Shown piece by piece: positions 1 to 11,470 of a DNA stretch of 64,000 nt. The position numbers were made by a program, and so were the translations under genes. The stretch is from NCBI GenBank assembly GCA_914767885.1, contig CAJZBQ010000018.1, positions 1,116,001 to 1,180,000 on the forward strand, given 5' to 3'. Numbering within the stretch: the first letter of the stretch is position 1; every line of letters starts with the position of its first letter. Below the pieces are notes generated by a model that searched no databases, was not told the origin of the DNA, and saw only the letters and a program-made list of their open reading frames with translations. Origin of the DNA: Blepharisma stoltei. Taxonomy: Eukaryota; Ciliophora; Heterotrichea; Heterotrichida; Blepharismidae.

Positions 1-172
1 CCAGAAAAAAATACTGTAAATGACATCTGCATTATACAGTGCAAGTCTGATTAGGCACCTTAAAATCATAAACAGAGACTCGCCATTTTCGTTTTTACTT
101 TTCAAAAAAGCTGACAAGTACAAATTAATTTTGGAAATTAAAATAGATGGCCAATAATAATCTAAAATATTT
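1..172 (+). repeat. Duplicated fragment of a TMEM181-gene IES and adjoining exon
   Basis: The window opens with DNA that aligns by eye, in reverse orientation, to about 22545-22715 inside the TMEM181-like gene. Both contain GCTGACAAGTACAAATTAAT, an AT-rich approach, and the exon-like start GATG.CCAATAAT. Here the exon-like part is mutated (TAGATGG against TGGATGT), so it is not coding. It abuts the broken end of the receptor pseudogene near position 172, suggesting a patchwork duplication. Whether it belonged to a second TMEM181 copy or is just a dispersed IES family member cannot be decided from this window. Confidence 0.5.
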
Positions 173-349
173 CAGGGATATATATGAAAATACCCGAATT
201 CTAAAATATGATTTTCAAAGCATTCATGTGAAGAGTTATATATAAAATTGCTGCTTCCACAGTCAGAAATATTGTGAACAACAATATCAAAATTTTCTAA
301 CATTAACTTCTTAGTCTTTATCATATCAATTGTATAAGTAGCTCCTAAC

Positions 350-900
350 TGATTCATGAAATTTCATAATTAATTAAATAAGGCGTCTTAACTTGGGTCT
401 GACATCCCTGCTAGGCAGTCTCGAGCCCTATTTAATATATCTGGCAAGATTTTGCCATATCAGAAATTGACAGCTATGCTAGGTAAGCAGTTCCAGCAGT
501 GAGCGAAGCCTAGCCCTAGTCTATTCTCAGGTATGGATTTTACCTCATAGGAAGGAGAGCACGATAGTTGGAAAGAGGAAGCCCAGTAAGGTCCTTAAAA
601 CCAATTGGGTAAATCCCTAACATAAAACCTAAAATTACTCCTTAAGCTTTATATTTTTCCTTTTAGCCGAGAAATGGCCAGAAAATCCAGTTTTGGATTT
701 TCCTAGCAGGCAGCCCATGTCGCACGCACATGGCCATCTTAGTCAGCAACACTGCACACTTCACAGAGGCACACCCTTGTGCAACAAAGCAGGCTGGCCC
801 ATCGGTGTGTGAGCCCGGTGTTGCAAAGATGCAGCGGGAAGCCCTGGTTTGGGCAACCCCCGTAAAGGATGTAGAACTTATAAATCTTAAGGTAATGTAA
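350..900 (+). mobile_element. Retroposon-like insertion with 16-bp direct repeats
   Basis: It interrupts the receptor pseudogene. The direct repeats are TGATTCATGAAATTTC (350-365) and TGATTAATGGCATTTC (901-916); the intact paralogue has one copy, TGATTCATGGCATTTC. The body is GC-richer than its surroundings and shares blocks with the element at 52374-52911 in reverse orientation: GGCAAG.TTTTGC, TGCTAGGTAAGCA, GCACGA.AGTTGGAAAG and the end GGGCAACCCC.GTAA. The repeat period, 551 bp, is almost that of the other full-length copy (554 bp). There is no long ORF, so it is non-autonomous. A target-site duplication of this length fits retroposition, but no poly(A) tail or promoter boxes are clear. 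Confidence 0.65.
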
Positions 901-1210
901 TGATTAATGGCATTTCTTCCATCATCTGTTGATGATGCTCCATTTATGCTAAATGCAATCTGCACAACATCATTGTTTGGAACGTTATAAGTTCCTCCAG
1001 GAAACATAACAGGCGAATATATATTGATTCCATCTCCATTGATCTTCCCTACTGATATTAAGTTTCCACTTTGGACATTTCAAATTGTGAATCCTTGAGA
1101 TTCATATGTGAACAATTGCCCTATGAATTGATCCAGTGTATATGGAGAGTATGATCCTTGAATACCATTAGTAGTGATCATTTCGTATATTCCTACAGAA
1201 GTCCAGTATA

Positions 1211-1449
1211 TAATATGCTTTTTTGCCTTGAGTGGCGCGGTACGGGCGCCACTTCGGCAAGCTCCTTCTTCCAGTTGGCCAAGCCAACTCAGGTTGGTTC
1301 GGCCAACTAGAATTGACAAGTCTCCCCAAAAAGGCCTCACTTGTCAATTCTCCAGTTGGTCGAACCAACCTGAGTCGGCTCGGCCAACTGGAAGAAGGAG
1401 CTTGCCGAAGTGGGGCCCATACCGCGCCACTCAAGGCAAAAAGCTATAT
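1211..1449. mobile_element. Palindromic IES in the receptor pseudogene
   Basis: The ends are long inverted repeats: GCTTTTTTGCCTTGAGTGGC on the left and its near-complement on the right, bounded by TA (TAATAT ends). Inside are further nested inverted repeats (CCAGTTGG, CCAACTGG, AATTGACAAGT), so almost the whole 239 bp can fold into one hairpin. The intact paralogue lacks it at the matching site (about 6090-6105). It yields misleading ORFs on both strands because it is palindromic. Confidence 0.75.
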
Positions 1450-1954
1450 TATTTATGAAATCAAGAATTCCAGTGCTATGATATCATCGCGCTTCCAATG
1501 TAATTGCTCCTTCTAAATATGCACCTCAAGAAGCCTCTTGCATGAATATATATGTATAGCCTTCTTTATACATATCTGCTTCTACCAAAGCTTGCTGGAA
1601 CATTTGAGCAACATGGGTGCTTGTTTCAAAGAAAATCCATTTTACTCCTAATGGCTTGATTTCCTTTGTTAATAGTGACACAACATATTCGTATGAAGCG
1701 GAATGTATAATTACATATTGGGCCACAATTTCAACACCCTCATCATTTGTGAAATCCATCCCGGTAAAATCGCTAGTTATTATAGCCACTGCTTTTTGAA
1801 TATTATATTTTTTCGCAATAGATAAAGCAGCTTTTCTGTAAATAGAATACGAATAGTCTGAATAATAAACGTATTCTGAAGGATTTTCCGGAGCATTTCC
1901 ATTAATAAATTGAATAAATCCATAAGTCCTTGCGTAGTAATTTATGAAAGTAGA

Positions 1955-2070
1955 TATACCTAATTATAAAGAATTAAGGCATTCATAGTAAAACTAGCCA
2001 TGATTCTATTAATATTTGAAGATAGTATTACAGCAACCAATAGAAATCTAGATATTACTGTAATTAGGTA
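1955..2070. mobile_element. Short TA-bounded IES with 12-bp TIRs
   Basis: Left end TATACCTAATTA (1955-1966) and right end TAATTAGGTATA (2061-2072) are perfect inverted repeats starting in TA. The intact receptor gene has no insertion at the equivalent site. Removal leaving one TA rejoins sequence that aligns to the paralogue. Confidence 0.7.
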
Positions 2071-2075
2071 TATAC

Positions 2076-2306
2076 TAGCTTCATGCCTTTAAAATCGAGA
2101 AATATATTTTTGCTTCCTCTTAAATGGCTAATTTTTTTATTAAAATCTATTATAATTTTAAAAAGATTGGCTTGAGATCTCCTATAACTACTAGTAATTA
2201 TTTTATACCAAAATATTTTTATATTAAAGATTATTGCTCTAAAGTAGGATTAATTTTTTGCAAAAGGCCTTTTTCACTGACTTGTTTGTTCTTAAAATAG
2301 GGAGAG
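2076..2306. mobile_element. AT-rich IES five bases from the previous one
   Basis: Joining TA at 2076 to TA at 2307 gives ATACTAAGAGAGGTCG, which aligns with ATACTGAGAGATTGGG in the intact receptor gene, so the 231 bp between are an insertion. No clear terminal inverted repeats remain. The interior resembles the AT-rich core of the family-1 MITEs (TTGAGAT...ATTATTTTATACCAAAATATTTTT). Confidence 0.6.
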
Positions 2307-3339
2307 TAAGAGAGGTCGTCCCATCATAAACAAAAATGTAATCAGAATTTTCAAAAATGTTTTCAAAATCTGAGAAATCGTTGATCTCTATCGCTACATA
2401 TTGAAATGGTGAATCTAAACTGCAGCCTGCTTCAGCGCCTGTTGAGCATACTAAATTGGCTTTAATATAGTCAACAATCCATCAAGGGGTATATTGGCTA
2501 TATAAAATTGGAATTGTAACAAATTGGCTCGTAGAGAGCCATAAAAACAATGAAAGCAAAATAATCATTGAATTAGATTATAAAATGGGATTTTAAATGC
2601 ATGAAAAAGAAAACTACATAATAAAAATTCGAGTATCAATTTTTGGCTTAAATTATATTTTATAGAGTCAAGGACAGATAATTTATTCTAATAAATATAT
2701 ATTACATGCTTGAACTTTAAATATGGATAAATAAGGTCTATAATAACGCAAAGGTATTTAAAAAACGTTTCGTCAGCTATTAAAAATTTAAAATTGAATT
2801 TCATGATTGTATATATAAGTATCTTATTTAAAGTAGGACATTTATATCTAAAAATAAATACTAGTTTTAATTTCATTTAATATGATGCTAATTTAGTTTT
2901 TGCATTTCATATATAAAAAGCGAAAATCTTTTATAATAAGGACTCTATTAGTGTGCTGTAAATATAGCAGATAGGCAGATGACAGGCAGTTGCGAGCGCA
3001 AGGAGGATAAAAATACCCATATGCGGCATAACTGGAGCTTCTTAATAAATTAATTTTAATGCTAATGCTAATAATCTCTAAGGTATAACTGCTTCCAATT
3101 AGGTTTTTTCAGACAAGAAATTAATCTATTCTATTCTTTTCAAGTTTCAATCTCTTTATCAATTGAGATTTAATAGGAAAATGCGCAAGTTATATATCTA
3201 GCCATTATATTAATTTTTATTGTTATAAACTTTATCTCATTTGAAAATTGCTAATATTATATATATCATATCTACTTTTAAAAATGTGCATTTGATAGAC
3301 TATTAAATTATAGAAAAATTTAGCTACGCTATTACAACC

Positions 3340-6300
3340 TTAAATTATACCTTCAAAATTCAAATTACTTGAGTCAATAAAATTCTTGCTTGAGTGCATG
3401 TTGTCTTCACTTTGGAAATTATTTACCTTAAAATTGTATCTCGTTCTATTATTTGTTTCATCTTCATTTACAGAGCTTTGAGCATACAAATATCTAACGG
3501 ACTTAGAAATCCCAGCATCTTCAGGACTCATTGCAAATAATTGAAACCTAAATAATTTGTGAATATTTTGAGCTTTTTCAGATAGCAAAAGAGAAGGAAG
3601 ATACATTTTTTGATAAAAAAGCCCAGCAACTATAATGAAAGTCCACCCTACTCCAAGTAGGATCAATGCAAAAACTTCATCAAGCTTGGCTAATGCGCAA
3701 GAAACCCAAATTAATAGACTGCAAAATAAAAATATAATATATCACAGTGAGGCTCTATCATAATTGAAAGGCTTTTTGAATATTGAAATAGCTATATATA
3801 CTGATAATAAACCTATTCCAAGTCCTAAAAAAGTATCCTCTGATGCTGGATGAACAATAGTATATATCGCAATTAAAACCATTTGCACAAAGCTTTTTAA
3901 TACGCAATGGAATATTGACTCTTGAAAATGAAAAGGATGATCATCTTTCCAGGTTGATCTAAAGTACAAACTTGTTGGCATATATAAACAAACAGCTATT
4001 GAAGAGGCGATTACATAGCTAATATGCTCTCCTTGCCAGCAAAAAGTTGAGCAAGCATGATTATTGAAACTGTCTTTAAAATTGTTTCCAATACTGCTAG
4101 TGCATTGATATGTTTGAAAAAGAGTCAAGCATATAGGAAGAAATAGTGCATCTCCAACTAGAGGCAAAAAGTATAGATTGAATTCATTGATCGTCATAAT
4201 TATAAAGTTTCTTGATTTTTGAACTATTCTTAATTTGCTCCATAACTGAAAAATAATTCATAAAAACGAGAGTGCTTCGAATAGCTGGACTTGATTTCAA
4301 AATGTGAACTTATCTTGCTTGTTTCAACCTCTGATGTCAAGGACTGAAAGCTTAGTTACGTTAGATCACTTAGGGAAAAAATTTGTAAAATCAGGTCCTA
4401 TCTGCATGTACTGTAAACTTTCAATTAACATAAGCAGGTATGAAAGAATATCATATAAATTCTCTTTTTCTGGAGATGTTAGTTTCTGTAGCTTTGGCTC
4501 AAAAATATAATAGTAAAACCTTATCAATGCACCAACTCCAAATATGAAGGGAATAATTTCTATAATTATCAATAGAATATATCCATAAAAAAATGATTGA
4601 ACATCGATACTTCTGAATGGGCATTCTTGACCATCTCCAATAATGTCATTAGGAACTTCACCATCAGTTACTCAAGAAATAGTTTTTGACATCTGAAGTA
4701 CAATAAGTTGGCTTGGATCATAGCGTCCACATTGATTAATTGTCCAGGTCGAGTTAATTTCTATTAAATTGTGGATTCCAAGATTTGTCGTTAATCTGTC
4801 ACTATCATCTTGACTTATCCTCACTATTCCAGAGCAGCCAGTAAATTTGATGTCTCTAATTATTTTAACGATTGTAGAGCTATTAACATTAACTCCTTCA
4901 TGTAATAAATAGTCAATTGCATAAATTCCAAGATACGCGGCATCATAGAATAAGCACATATAGTCATACGCAAAGCCATATAATGATAAAAACTCATTTT
5001 CAATAGCTAAGCCAGCTTGGTTTTGAAATGCTGGAAAGCTTATATAAATGAGATTATTCATGATTTCTGCTCTTTTTTTATATGAATTAGAGCCAATTCT
5101 TTGTTCATCTAAGTCTGATAAACTTATCATTCCATCTCCAACGATCAAATAAATATCACCTTTTCTCATCCCTAAATCATAAAATGATTCTATCACATAT
5201 AAAATATCTGGCTGATAAATTTCTAATACAACATATCTGCTTTTGGTTTTGATAACTTCTTTTATAATATTGCTATTAGAGCCATTAAATCCTAAGGGAA
5301 CTGCCCTATTTTTGTTCAAAATTTGTATATTGTATGATTTTGTCTGATTTTCAAATTGATATTCAAAGTCTCTCCCTCATATCGAATCAGAGTATAGGAA
5401 AGAGCATTTTGAGATGCCAAAAATGCTTAATATTAGGGCAGCAGCAGATGCTGTGTGTGAATTTGGATAAGATACTCTAATATATTGAGGATAATACTTA
5501 AGATCATTCATAGTAGTTGATGTCTCTACTCCTAATACTGGAGTTGATAGATTTAGAGCTTTCAATATTTCAATCATTCCAAGAGCCATAGATGTCTCTA
5601 TTGCTGATATATGAAAATATCCGAACTCAGAGATATGATTTGCAAAGCATTCGTATGAAGAGTTATAGACAAAATTACTACTTCCACAGTCAGAAATATT
5701 ATTAGTAACTATATCAAAATTTTCCAGCTTTAATTTCTCTGTTTTGATGATATTAATTGCATAAGCAGCTCCTAACTGATTCATGGCATTTCTTCCATCA
5801 TCTGTAGATGATGCTCCATTTATGCTGAAAGCGATCTGTAAATTATCATTATTTGGAAGATTATAAGTTCCTCCAGGAAACATAACAGGGGAATATATAT
5901 TGAGTCCATCTCCATTGATCTTCCCTACAGCTGTTAAGTTTCCTTCACTTTGGGCATTTCAAATTGTGAATCCTTGAGCTTCAAAAGTGAACAATTGCCC
6001 TATGAATTTATCCAGTGTATATGGAGAGTAAGATCCTTGTATTTCGTTAGTAGTGATCATTTCGTATATCCCTACAGAAGTCCAATAGATAGCATTACTT
6101 GTAAATTCAAGAATTCCCCTACTATGATATCAGCGCGCTTCCAATGTAATCGCTCCTTCTAAAGATGCGCCTCAAGAAGCCTCTTGCATAAATAGATATG
6201 TATAGCCTTCTTTATACATATCTGCCTCTACCAAAGCTTTCTGAATCAATTCAGAGACGCGCGTGCTTGTTTCAAAGAAAATCCATTTTATTCCTAATGG

Positions 6301-6867
6301 TTTGATTTCTTTTGCTAATAGCTGCAAAATATATTCGTATGGAGCCGAATGTATAATTACGTATTGAGCTACAATTTCAACGCCTTCATTATTAGTAAAG
6401 TCCATCCCGGGAAAATCGCTAGTTATTATAGCCACTGCTTTTTGAATATTGTATTTTTTCGCTATAGATAAAGCTGCTTTTCTATAAGTTGAAAAGGGAT
6501 AATCTGTATAGTAAACATATTCTGGAGTATTTTCTGGAGCATTTCCATAAACAACTTGAATAAATCCATAAGCCCTTGCGTAATAATTTATGAAAGAAGT
6601 CATACTGAGAGATTGGGTTCCATCGAAAACAAAAATATATCCAGAGTTTTCAAAAATGCTTTCAAAATCTGAAAAATCATTGATTTCTATCGCTACATAT
6701 TGAAATGGAGAGTCTGAACTGCAGGCTGCTTCAGTGCCTGCTGAACATGCTATATTGGTCTTAATATAGTCAACAGCCCATGAAGGGGTATATCGACTAT
6801 ATAAAATAGGAATCGTAACAAACTGGCTTGCAGAAAGCCAACAAAGTATCGAAAGAAAAGCTATCAT
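3340..6867 (-). CDS. Large receptor: periplasmic-binding-like ectodomain plus 7TM domain
   Basis: A single exon of about 1175 residues once TGA is read as Trp; read-through TGAs lie near 6172, 5377, 4672, 4366 and 3742, and it ends in TAA. The ATG at 6865-6867 gives a signal peptide (MIAFLSILCWLSAS). Residues about 15-520 resemble the type-1 periplasmic-binding/ANF-receptor fold, with a block around AIITSDFPGMDF and a second lobe after PGGTYNLPNNDN. Next come a cysteine-containing linker (GQECPFRS) and several hydrophobic segments (YILLIIIEIIPFIFGVGALI, LYFLPLVGDALFLP, FALILLGVGWTFIIVAGLF), the layout of class C-type GPCRs. The ligand is unknown. It probably sits in the plasma or ciliary membrane. 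A truncated paralogue lies just downstream at 174-2568. The class C assignment rests on architecture rather than diagnostic residues. Confidence 0.75.
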
Positions 6868-8206
6868 CGTTATTTGATTATAAAATGGGATTTTAAACAA
6901 AAGAAAAAAAAAAGGCTTTCATATTAAAATTTTGGTTTAAAATTTGTGCTAAGTTATTTTTTAACAAGTAAAACACAAAAGAATTATCCTGATTAAATTA
7001 TATTTTAAGATATGAACTTTAAATATGGAGAATAAGAATAAAAATAACGCTAAAGTCTTTCGGCAATATTTAGTCAACTCTATATAAATATGCAAAAATG
7101 TTGATTTAATGATTGAGCATCAGGTTTAAAAATAAATAAATCCCACCTTTAAATTATTGCTTAGTGCTCCCTCAATTAATTTATTAATTAAATGTTCTTA
7201 AATAATAGATAAGGAATTGCCAATCCTAAGAATTGACTTAAAGTATAAAAATAATTTTTTTCATATGTCTTTCGCAATTTTATGATTACACTTTTACTAA
7301 ATTTTATAATCAAGACATTTAATGGAAAAGTCAAAAACACAGCAGTTAATAAGTTCAAATGCCTGGTTTTTCAAGATTGGCTCATAGCAGCCTAAAGATA
7401 CTTCAAACCTTAACATCTAGATCAAAGTAACTTTATTTGTCGAAGATATTGGCTTACAAGATTAAATCCTATATACTCATGTATATAGAAAAGAAATTTC
7501 TAGTGATTTATTTTTAAACTCCATCTTATTTTTTGGACGGAATTCCGTCTTTTTGTTACCAAAATGTTTCTCTTTTGCAAAAAAAATACTTCTTTATATA
7601 AAGTATCCCAGATTTATATTTCCAATCTTAAGACCTGTTGGCATTGGATTTTTCTCTTCTTTTCTACAGGATTAAACCAATTCCTAAATTTATTTAGCAA
7701 TGAATCATTTCTCGCATTTTCTTTCAATTCTTTTTCTTTTCTTGAAATTCATTTATAAATGTTTTAAAGGGTTTTCTTCTGTTTTGCTCTTAATTTGAGC
7801 ATTTTATCAAGAAATCTTTTTCTGAATTTAGCATCTATTCTTTCTGTGGCTAATCTATTACATCATGACTGCCTCTGCAAGTAATTCTTTTCCTTTTAAC
7901 CATTAAGAAATTATTTTTTAAGCTCCATATATAATTTTAAATGGAGCCGATATAAAATATCTATGATTTTATGCATGAGACTTATTTTCTAGAGCAAAAT
8001 AGCGTTATATTTCATACTTCTGTTGATTTTAGCTGCGATATTAAAAAGTATTATACTTTTGAAGCTGCATAATCTCATTCTTGCAGAAGCTGTTTAAATC
8101 CTAATTACGAGGCAAGAAGGAAAAATGGAACGAAAGAGGATCAGAAGCGAAATTTCTGCCTTGAAAATCAATCAAGGATATGCAATACCTAAGAGCTTTT
8201 ATTAAA
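6868..8206. other. AT-rich intergenic region without a secure gene
   Basis: Only short frames broken by TAA/TAG, none with a recognisable domain. About 7140-7330 is AT-rich DNA reminiscent of the MITE cores, without detectable ends. Confidence 0.4.
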
Positions 8207-9060
8207 ATGGAATCTAATAAAGATAGTTTATTTTGGAATGAACAGCATTTAGAGGAGGTGATGATTCTTCAAAAGATGGGTATAAAGATGTTAATTAAAA
8301 ATAATGAAGAAATCTAACTCCCCCCCCCCCCTCCGTGAGCGAAAAAAAATTTTGTTCGCTCACGGAGGGGGGTTAATTTTTTTTTTTAAAAAAAAATTTA
8401 TATATAAATTTTATAAAAAATATTTTTTTTCGAAATTTAAAAAAAATCCTAATTTGCAAAAATTGGGAAGCAAATATTAATTTAATTTGCAAAATTTATG
8501 TTTTAAAACGCAATTTGTTTAAAATTAAACAGAATTAGCTCTAGATTTCATTATACTAATTATCACTTATATATCAAAATTTTTTTCCATTAAAATTTTT
8601 TCTATTAAAAAAATTTTTGTTCACTCACGGAGGGTGGGTTTTTGGGTCAAAAAATGGCGATTTTTCTAATGGTTTTGTTCGCTCACACGAGGGGGGGGGG
8701 AGTAAGCAGAAATTGAAGCAGAAATCGAAGCAGAATTAGATCCAGAAGTGTTTTAGTAATTGATGCAGAAAATTGGAACAGAAATTGAAGTACAATTGAC
8801 AGAAATTGAGGAGATATAGAAGTTGAAACTCAAGTTGAAGGAAGGGTTGGAAAAATCAGAAAGAAGCAAAGACGATGCTTAGCGAGAAGTATAGATCTAG
8901 CTGTGAAATATTATAAAGAGGTGTTCAAACCCAGAGCGAAAATCAAAAAAATCGAGGAGAGGAGAAAATAGCTCAGGCAAGCATGTCAAGGGGTGGCTAA
9001 GAAGTTTATAAGGACTTCTGGAGAGTTAAGAGTTCTGAATAAAATTGATTGATTATTATG
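8207..9060 (+). pseudogene. Degenerate Glu/Ile/Lys-rich open frames around a MITE
   Basis: Left of the MITE is a short frame starting ATG at 8207 (MESNKDSLFWNEQHLEEVM...). Right of it are GAAGCAGAAAT-type repeats, followed by a basic, Lys/Arg-rich frame from about 8790 to 8970 that ends in TAG (8968-8970). Excision of the MITE at TA puts TAA in the left frame, so no continuous protein results. I do not recognise a family. It may be a decayed coiled-coil gene or non-coding sequence. Confidence 0.25.
8315..8702. mobile_element. Family-1 MITE/IES, 388-bp copy A
   Basis: Bounded by TA (CTAACTCCCC left, GGGGAGTAA right). The left end is itself a hairpin (CCCTCCGTGAGCGAA then TTCGCTCACGGAGGG). The right end holds two more copies of the TTCRCTCAC motif separated by GGTCAAAAAATGGCGATTTT. 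The centre is extremely AT-rich with TTTATGTTTTAAAACGCAAT. It is nearly identical and equal in length to the copy at 34765-35152, implying recent activity. It has no coding capacity. Confidence 0.8.
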
Positions 9061-9417
9061 GGCAAAGCTGATCTATTTCGCGGCTATAAGCGCAAGCCAC
9101 TTTGATAAATAATTCACAACAATGGCTTGGTTTTAAATTATGCATATTGATTCTATTAAATATTTATAACGGCACAGATCACTACGAATAGGTTGCACTC
9201 TTTGTCTTTTATCAAACTGAGTAGAGAATTTCAAGGGTATTATATTTTGCAATTTACATAATAAAAGACGCTTTTTTAGAACTCGAATTAAGGAATCTTT
9301 AATTAATCCTTTATAGATGCCATAAAGATATAGAAACTCAGTAGCAAATCCAATATAAAATAAGTACTTTTCAATATTTATATAAAGTAAGCAGCCTTTA
9401 AGCTAAAAAAACTCAGG

Positions 9418-9601
9418 TGCAGGTCAAATGACCTTGCCTTTTTGATAGTGTCCATTTCACCGAAAATTTTTGATACTAGACATTTGACCGAAAAAAGCCG
9501 GTAATTTTCGGCCAAATGTCCGCACTAGCAAAAAATTTTCGACCAAATGGATGTTGATGAAATGTACACTGTCAAAAATCTGTAGTCATTTGACATGGAG
9601 C
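9418..9601. mobile_element. Inverted-repeat element in intergenic DNA
   Basis: The left arm (GTCAAATGAC, TTTTTGATAGTGT, CATTTCA) is mirrored by the right arm (TGAAATGTACACTGTCAAAAA, GTCATTTGACATGG). Internal motifs ATTTG.CCGAAAA also recur inverted. At about 184 bp it looks like a small foldback MITE/IES of a family different from family 1. It lies about 340 bp upstream of the carboxypeptidase start and carries no ORF. Confidence 0.55.
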
Positions 9602-9942
9602 AAAAAAACTCATATAAAATAGTTATAAACATTAATCAAATTCGAAACATTCTATCTTTCTAAATTAAAAAGAGTCTGCATCAATCACTTATTACGTTTA
9701 TTTATTGAGTAAATAAACATTTATCTTTCTTATTTATATTTTCTTTATGATTGCTAAAATGCATACAATTTAGTCTTTTTGATGTCCAAAACAGACAAAC
9801 ATAAATAAGCACACCTTCACTTTCACGCATTTTCTTTATGAATAAAATTGATTTCTTTTCAATTCTCTCTGCAATCATTTCATCTAAACTCAATGAATCT
9901 TCATACCTATAATTGTAAATAGCTTAACTTACCTTTTCCACT

Positions 9943-11418
9943 ATGAAGCATTGTGGAATAAATATGAAGTGGGTCTTTTTGGTAGCCCTTTCGATAACTT
10001 TGTGCTCAGCAATGCCAAGGTTTCCCCGCATTCAGTACAAGATGCCTGAACAATTACCACCAAATTACGTCCAAAGTTGGTTCACAAGCTTTGTTGACCA
10101 CTTTGGTTCAGGGATAGAGACATTCCAAATGCGATATTTTAGCAAGAATACCTATTGGACTAACAACACTCAAGCTCCAGGCCCAATTTTCTTTTACTGT
10201 GGAAATGAAGGAGCTATTGAAATGTTCATTGAGAACTCTGGCTGGATTGACCAACTTGCTTCTCAGATGGGTGCTGCAGTTGTCTATGCAGAGCATAGAT
10301 ACTTTGGACAGTCAATGCCTTTTGGAAATAGGTCATTTACCAGTCCACAAAACCTCAAGTATTTGTCTCCTCACCAAGCATTGGGCGACTATGCCTATCT
10401 ATTGCAAAACCTTAAAATCATGTATTACGATGCACCAGTTATTGCTTGGGGTGGAAGTTATGGTGGGATGCTTGCTGCTTGGTTTCGTATGAAGTACCCT
10501 AACCTTGTTGTGGGAGCAATTGCTTCATCTGCTCCTATTTTCCATTTCATGGGAAGTGTGAACCCAGAAGAATTCAATGAAATTGTGACTAATGACTATG
10601 CGATGGTCGACACAAACTGTGTCCCTTACATTAAAACTGCTCATGACATCTTAGGAGTTTGGACCAGAAACAGTACCTTATGGTGGCAGCTACAGGAGAT
10701 TTTCAATACTTGCACAGAAGTTATTACTTATAGCACTGCCAGCAATATTATCAATTGGATCGACAACGCTTTAACTTATATGGCGATGACTGATTATCCT
10801 TATGAAACCAACTTTTTGGAGCCAATGCCTGCAAACCCAGTAAACGTAGCTTGCAGCAAGTTCAATAATCTTGCTGATGATGCAACTGATGCAGAAATAT
10901 TAGCAGCAATCAGAGACGCTGTCAATGTTTACTATAACTCTACAGGAAATAATACCTGCAATCTGGTGGACCAACAATATGATAATGGCCTTGGCGACAA
11001 CGGCTGGGATTATTTAAGCTGCTCTACCTTAGTAATGCCTATCGGCAGCGATGGTGTACATGATATGTTCCTCCCTCAGCCTTTCAGCATTTCTGCAATT
11101 GACTCATATTGTTTACAGACCTGGGGAGTTGCTCCAGTCACTGATTATGCCAAAATTTTCTATGGATCAAGCACCAATCCACTTGGACCACTCAGATATG
11201 CGTCAAACATTTTATTCCCTAATGGAAGTCTGGATCCATGGCAGTCTGGAGGTGTTCTTGAATCAATCCATGCTAACAGCGTCATTGGCTTTATAATGCA
11301 AGGGGCTGCACATCACTTGGACTTAAGAACTCCAAACCCTAGTGATCCAGAAGATGTGGTTACAGCAAGAAACACTGAAAAGCAACTCATCAAATACTGG
11401 CTTGCGACCGCGAAATAA
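9943..11418 (+). CDS. Serine carboxypeptidase S28 family (prolyl carboxypeptidase-like)
   Basis: A 491-residue protein close to the family's usual length. It has a secretory signal (MKWVFLVALSITLCSA); the in-frame ATG at 9964 is the likelier start for that peptide, with the upstream ATG at 9943 adding seven residues. The nucleophile motif GGSYGG places Ser at residue 172. Asp 431 (NGSLDPW) and His 457 or 458 (AAHHLDLR) complete the expected triad. Other family hallmarks are EHRYFG and the early block FTSFVDHF. Members cleave C-terminal residues after proline, or act as dipeptidyl peptidases, in lysosomes or after secretion; here a food-vacuole/lysosomal role is inferred. No intron or IES interrupts it, and its frame contains no TGA codon. 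Confidence 0.93.
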   Translation: MKHCGINMKWVFLVALSITLCSAMPRFPRIQYKMPEQLPPNYVQSWFTSFVDHFGSGIETFQMRYFSKNTYWTNNTQAPGPIFFYCGNEGAIEMFIENSGWIDQLASQMGAAVVYAEHRYFGQSMPFGNRSFTSPQNLKYLSPHQALGDYAYLLQNLKIMYYDAPVIAWGGSYGGMLAAWFRMKYPNLVVGAIASSAPIFHFMGSVNPEEFNEIVTNDYAMVDTNCVPYIKTAHDILGVWTRNSTLWWQLQEIFNTCTEVITYSTASNIINWIDNALTYMAMTDYPYETNFLEPMPANPVNVACSKFNNLADDATDAEILAAIRDAVNVYYNSTGNNTCNLVDQQYDNGLGDNGWDYLSCSTLVMPIGSDGVHDMFLPQPFSISAIDSYCLQTWGVAPVTDYAKIFYGSSTNPLGPLRYASNILFPNGSLDPWQSGGVLESIHANSVIGFIMQGAAHHLDLRTPNPSDPEDVVTARNTEKQLIKYWLATAK

Positions 11419-11470
11419 TAGATAATCAATTTCTAGATAATCTCCATTTTAATATTGTAGCACTAATCTC

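Larger units (their letters stand above)
174..2568 (-). pseudogene. Partial, decayed copy of the receptor gene at 3340-6867
   Basis: Read on the minus strand with TGA as Trp, this matches the N-terminal two thirds of the neighbouring receptor: signal peptide (ATG at 2566-2568), then the ligand-binding region. Segments at 1526-1789, 1080-1210, 916-1007 and 175-350 are nearly the same protein as the intact copy. The similarity stops at about 174, before the linker and 7TM domain, so the copy is 3'-truncated. It is interrupted four times: a direct-repeat-flanked element (350-900), a palindromic insertion (1211-1449) and two TA-bounded insertions (1955-2070 and 2076-2306). Excision of each restores alignment, so it may have been IES-containing before or after it was duplicated. 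A functional truncated ectodomain is possible but unlikely. Confidence 0.7.

Noticed and set aside
1168-1516. Several overlapping ORFs on both strands with similar peptides
   Set aside because: They arise because the DNA is a long palindrome; the near-identical peptides are mirror readings of one insertion.
9702-9893. Minus-strand frame upstream of the carboxypeptidase
   Set aside because: It starts at a non-ATG codon, matches no family, and lies in the likely promoter spacer.
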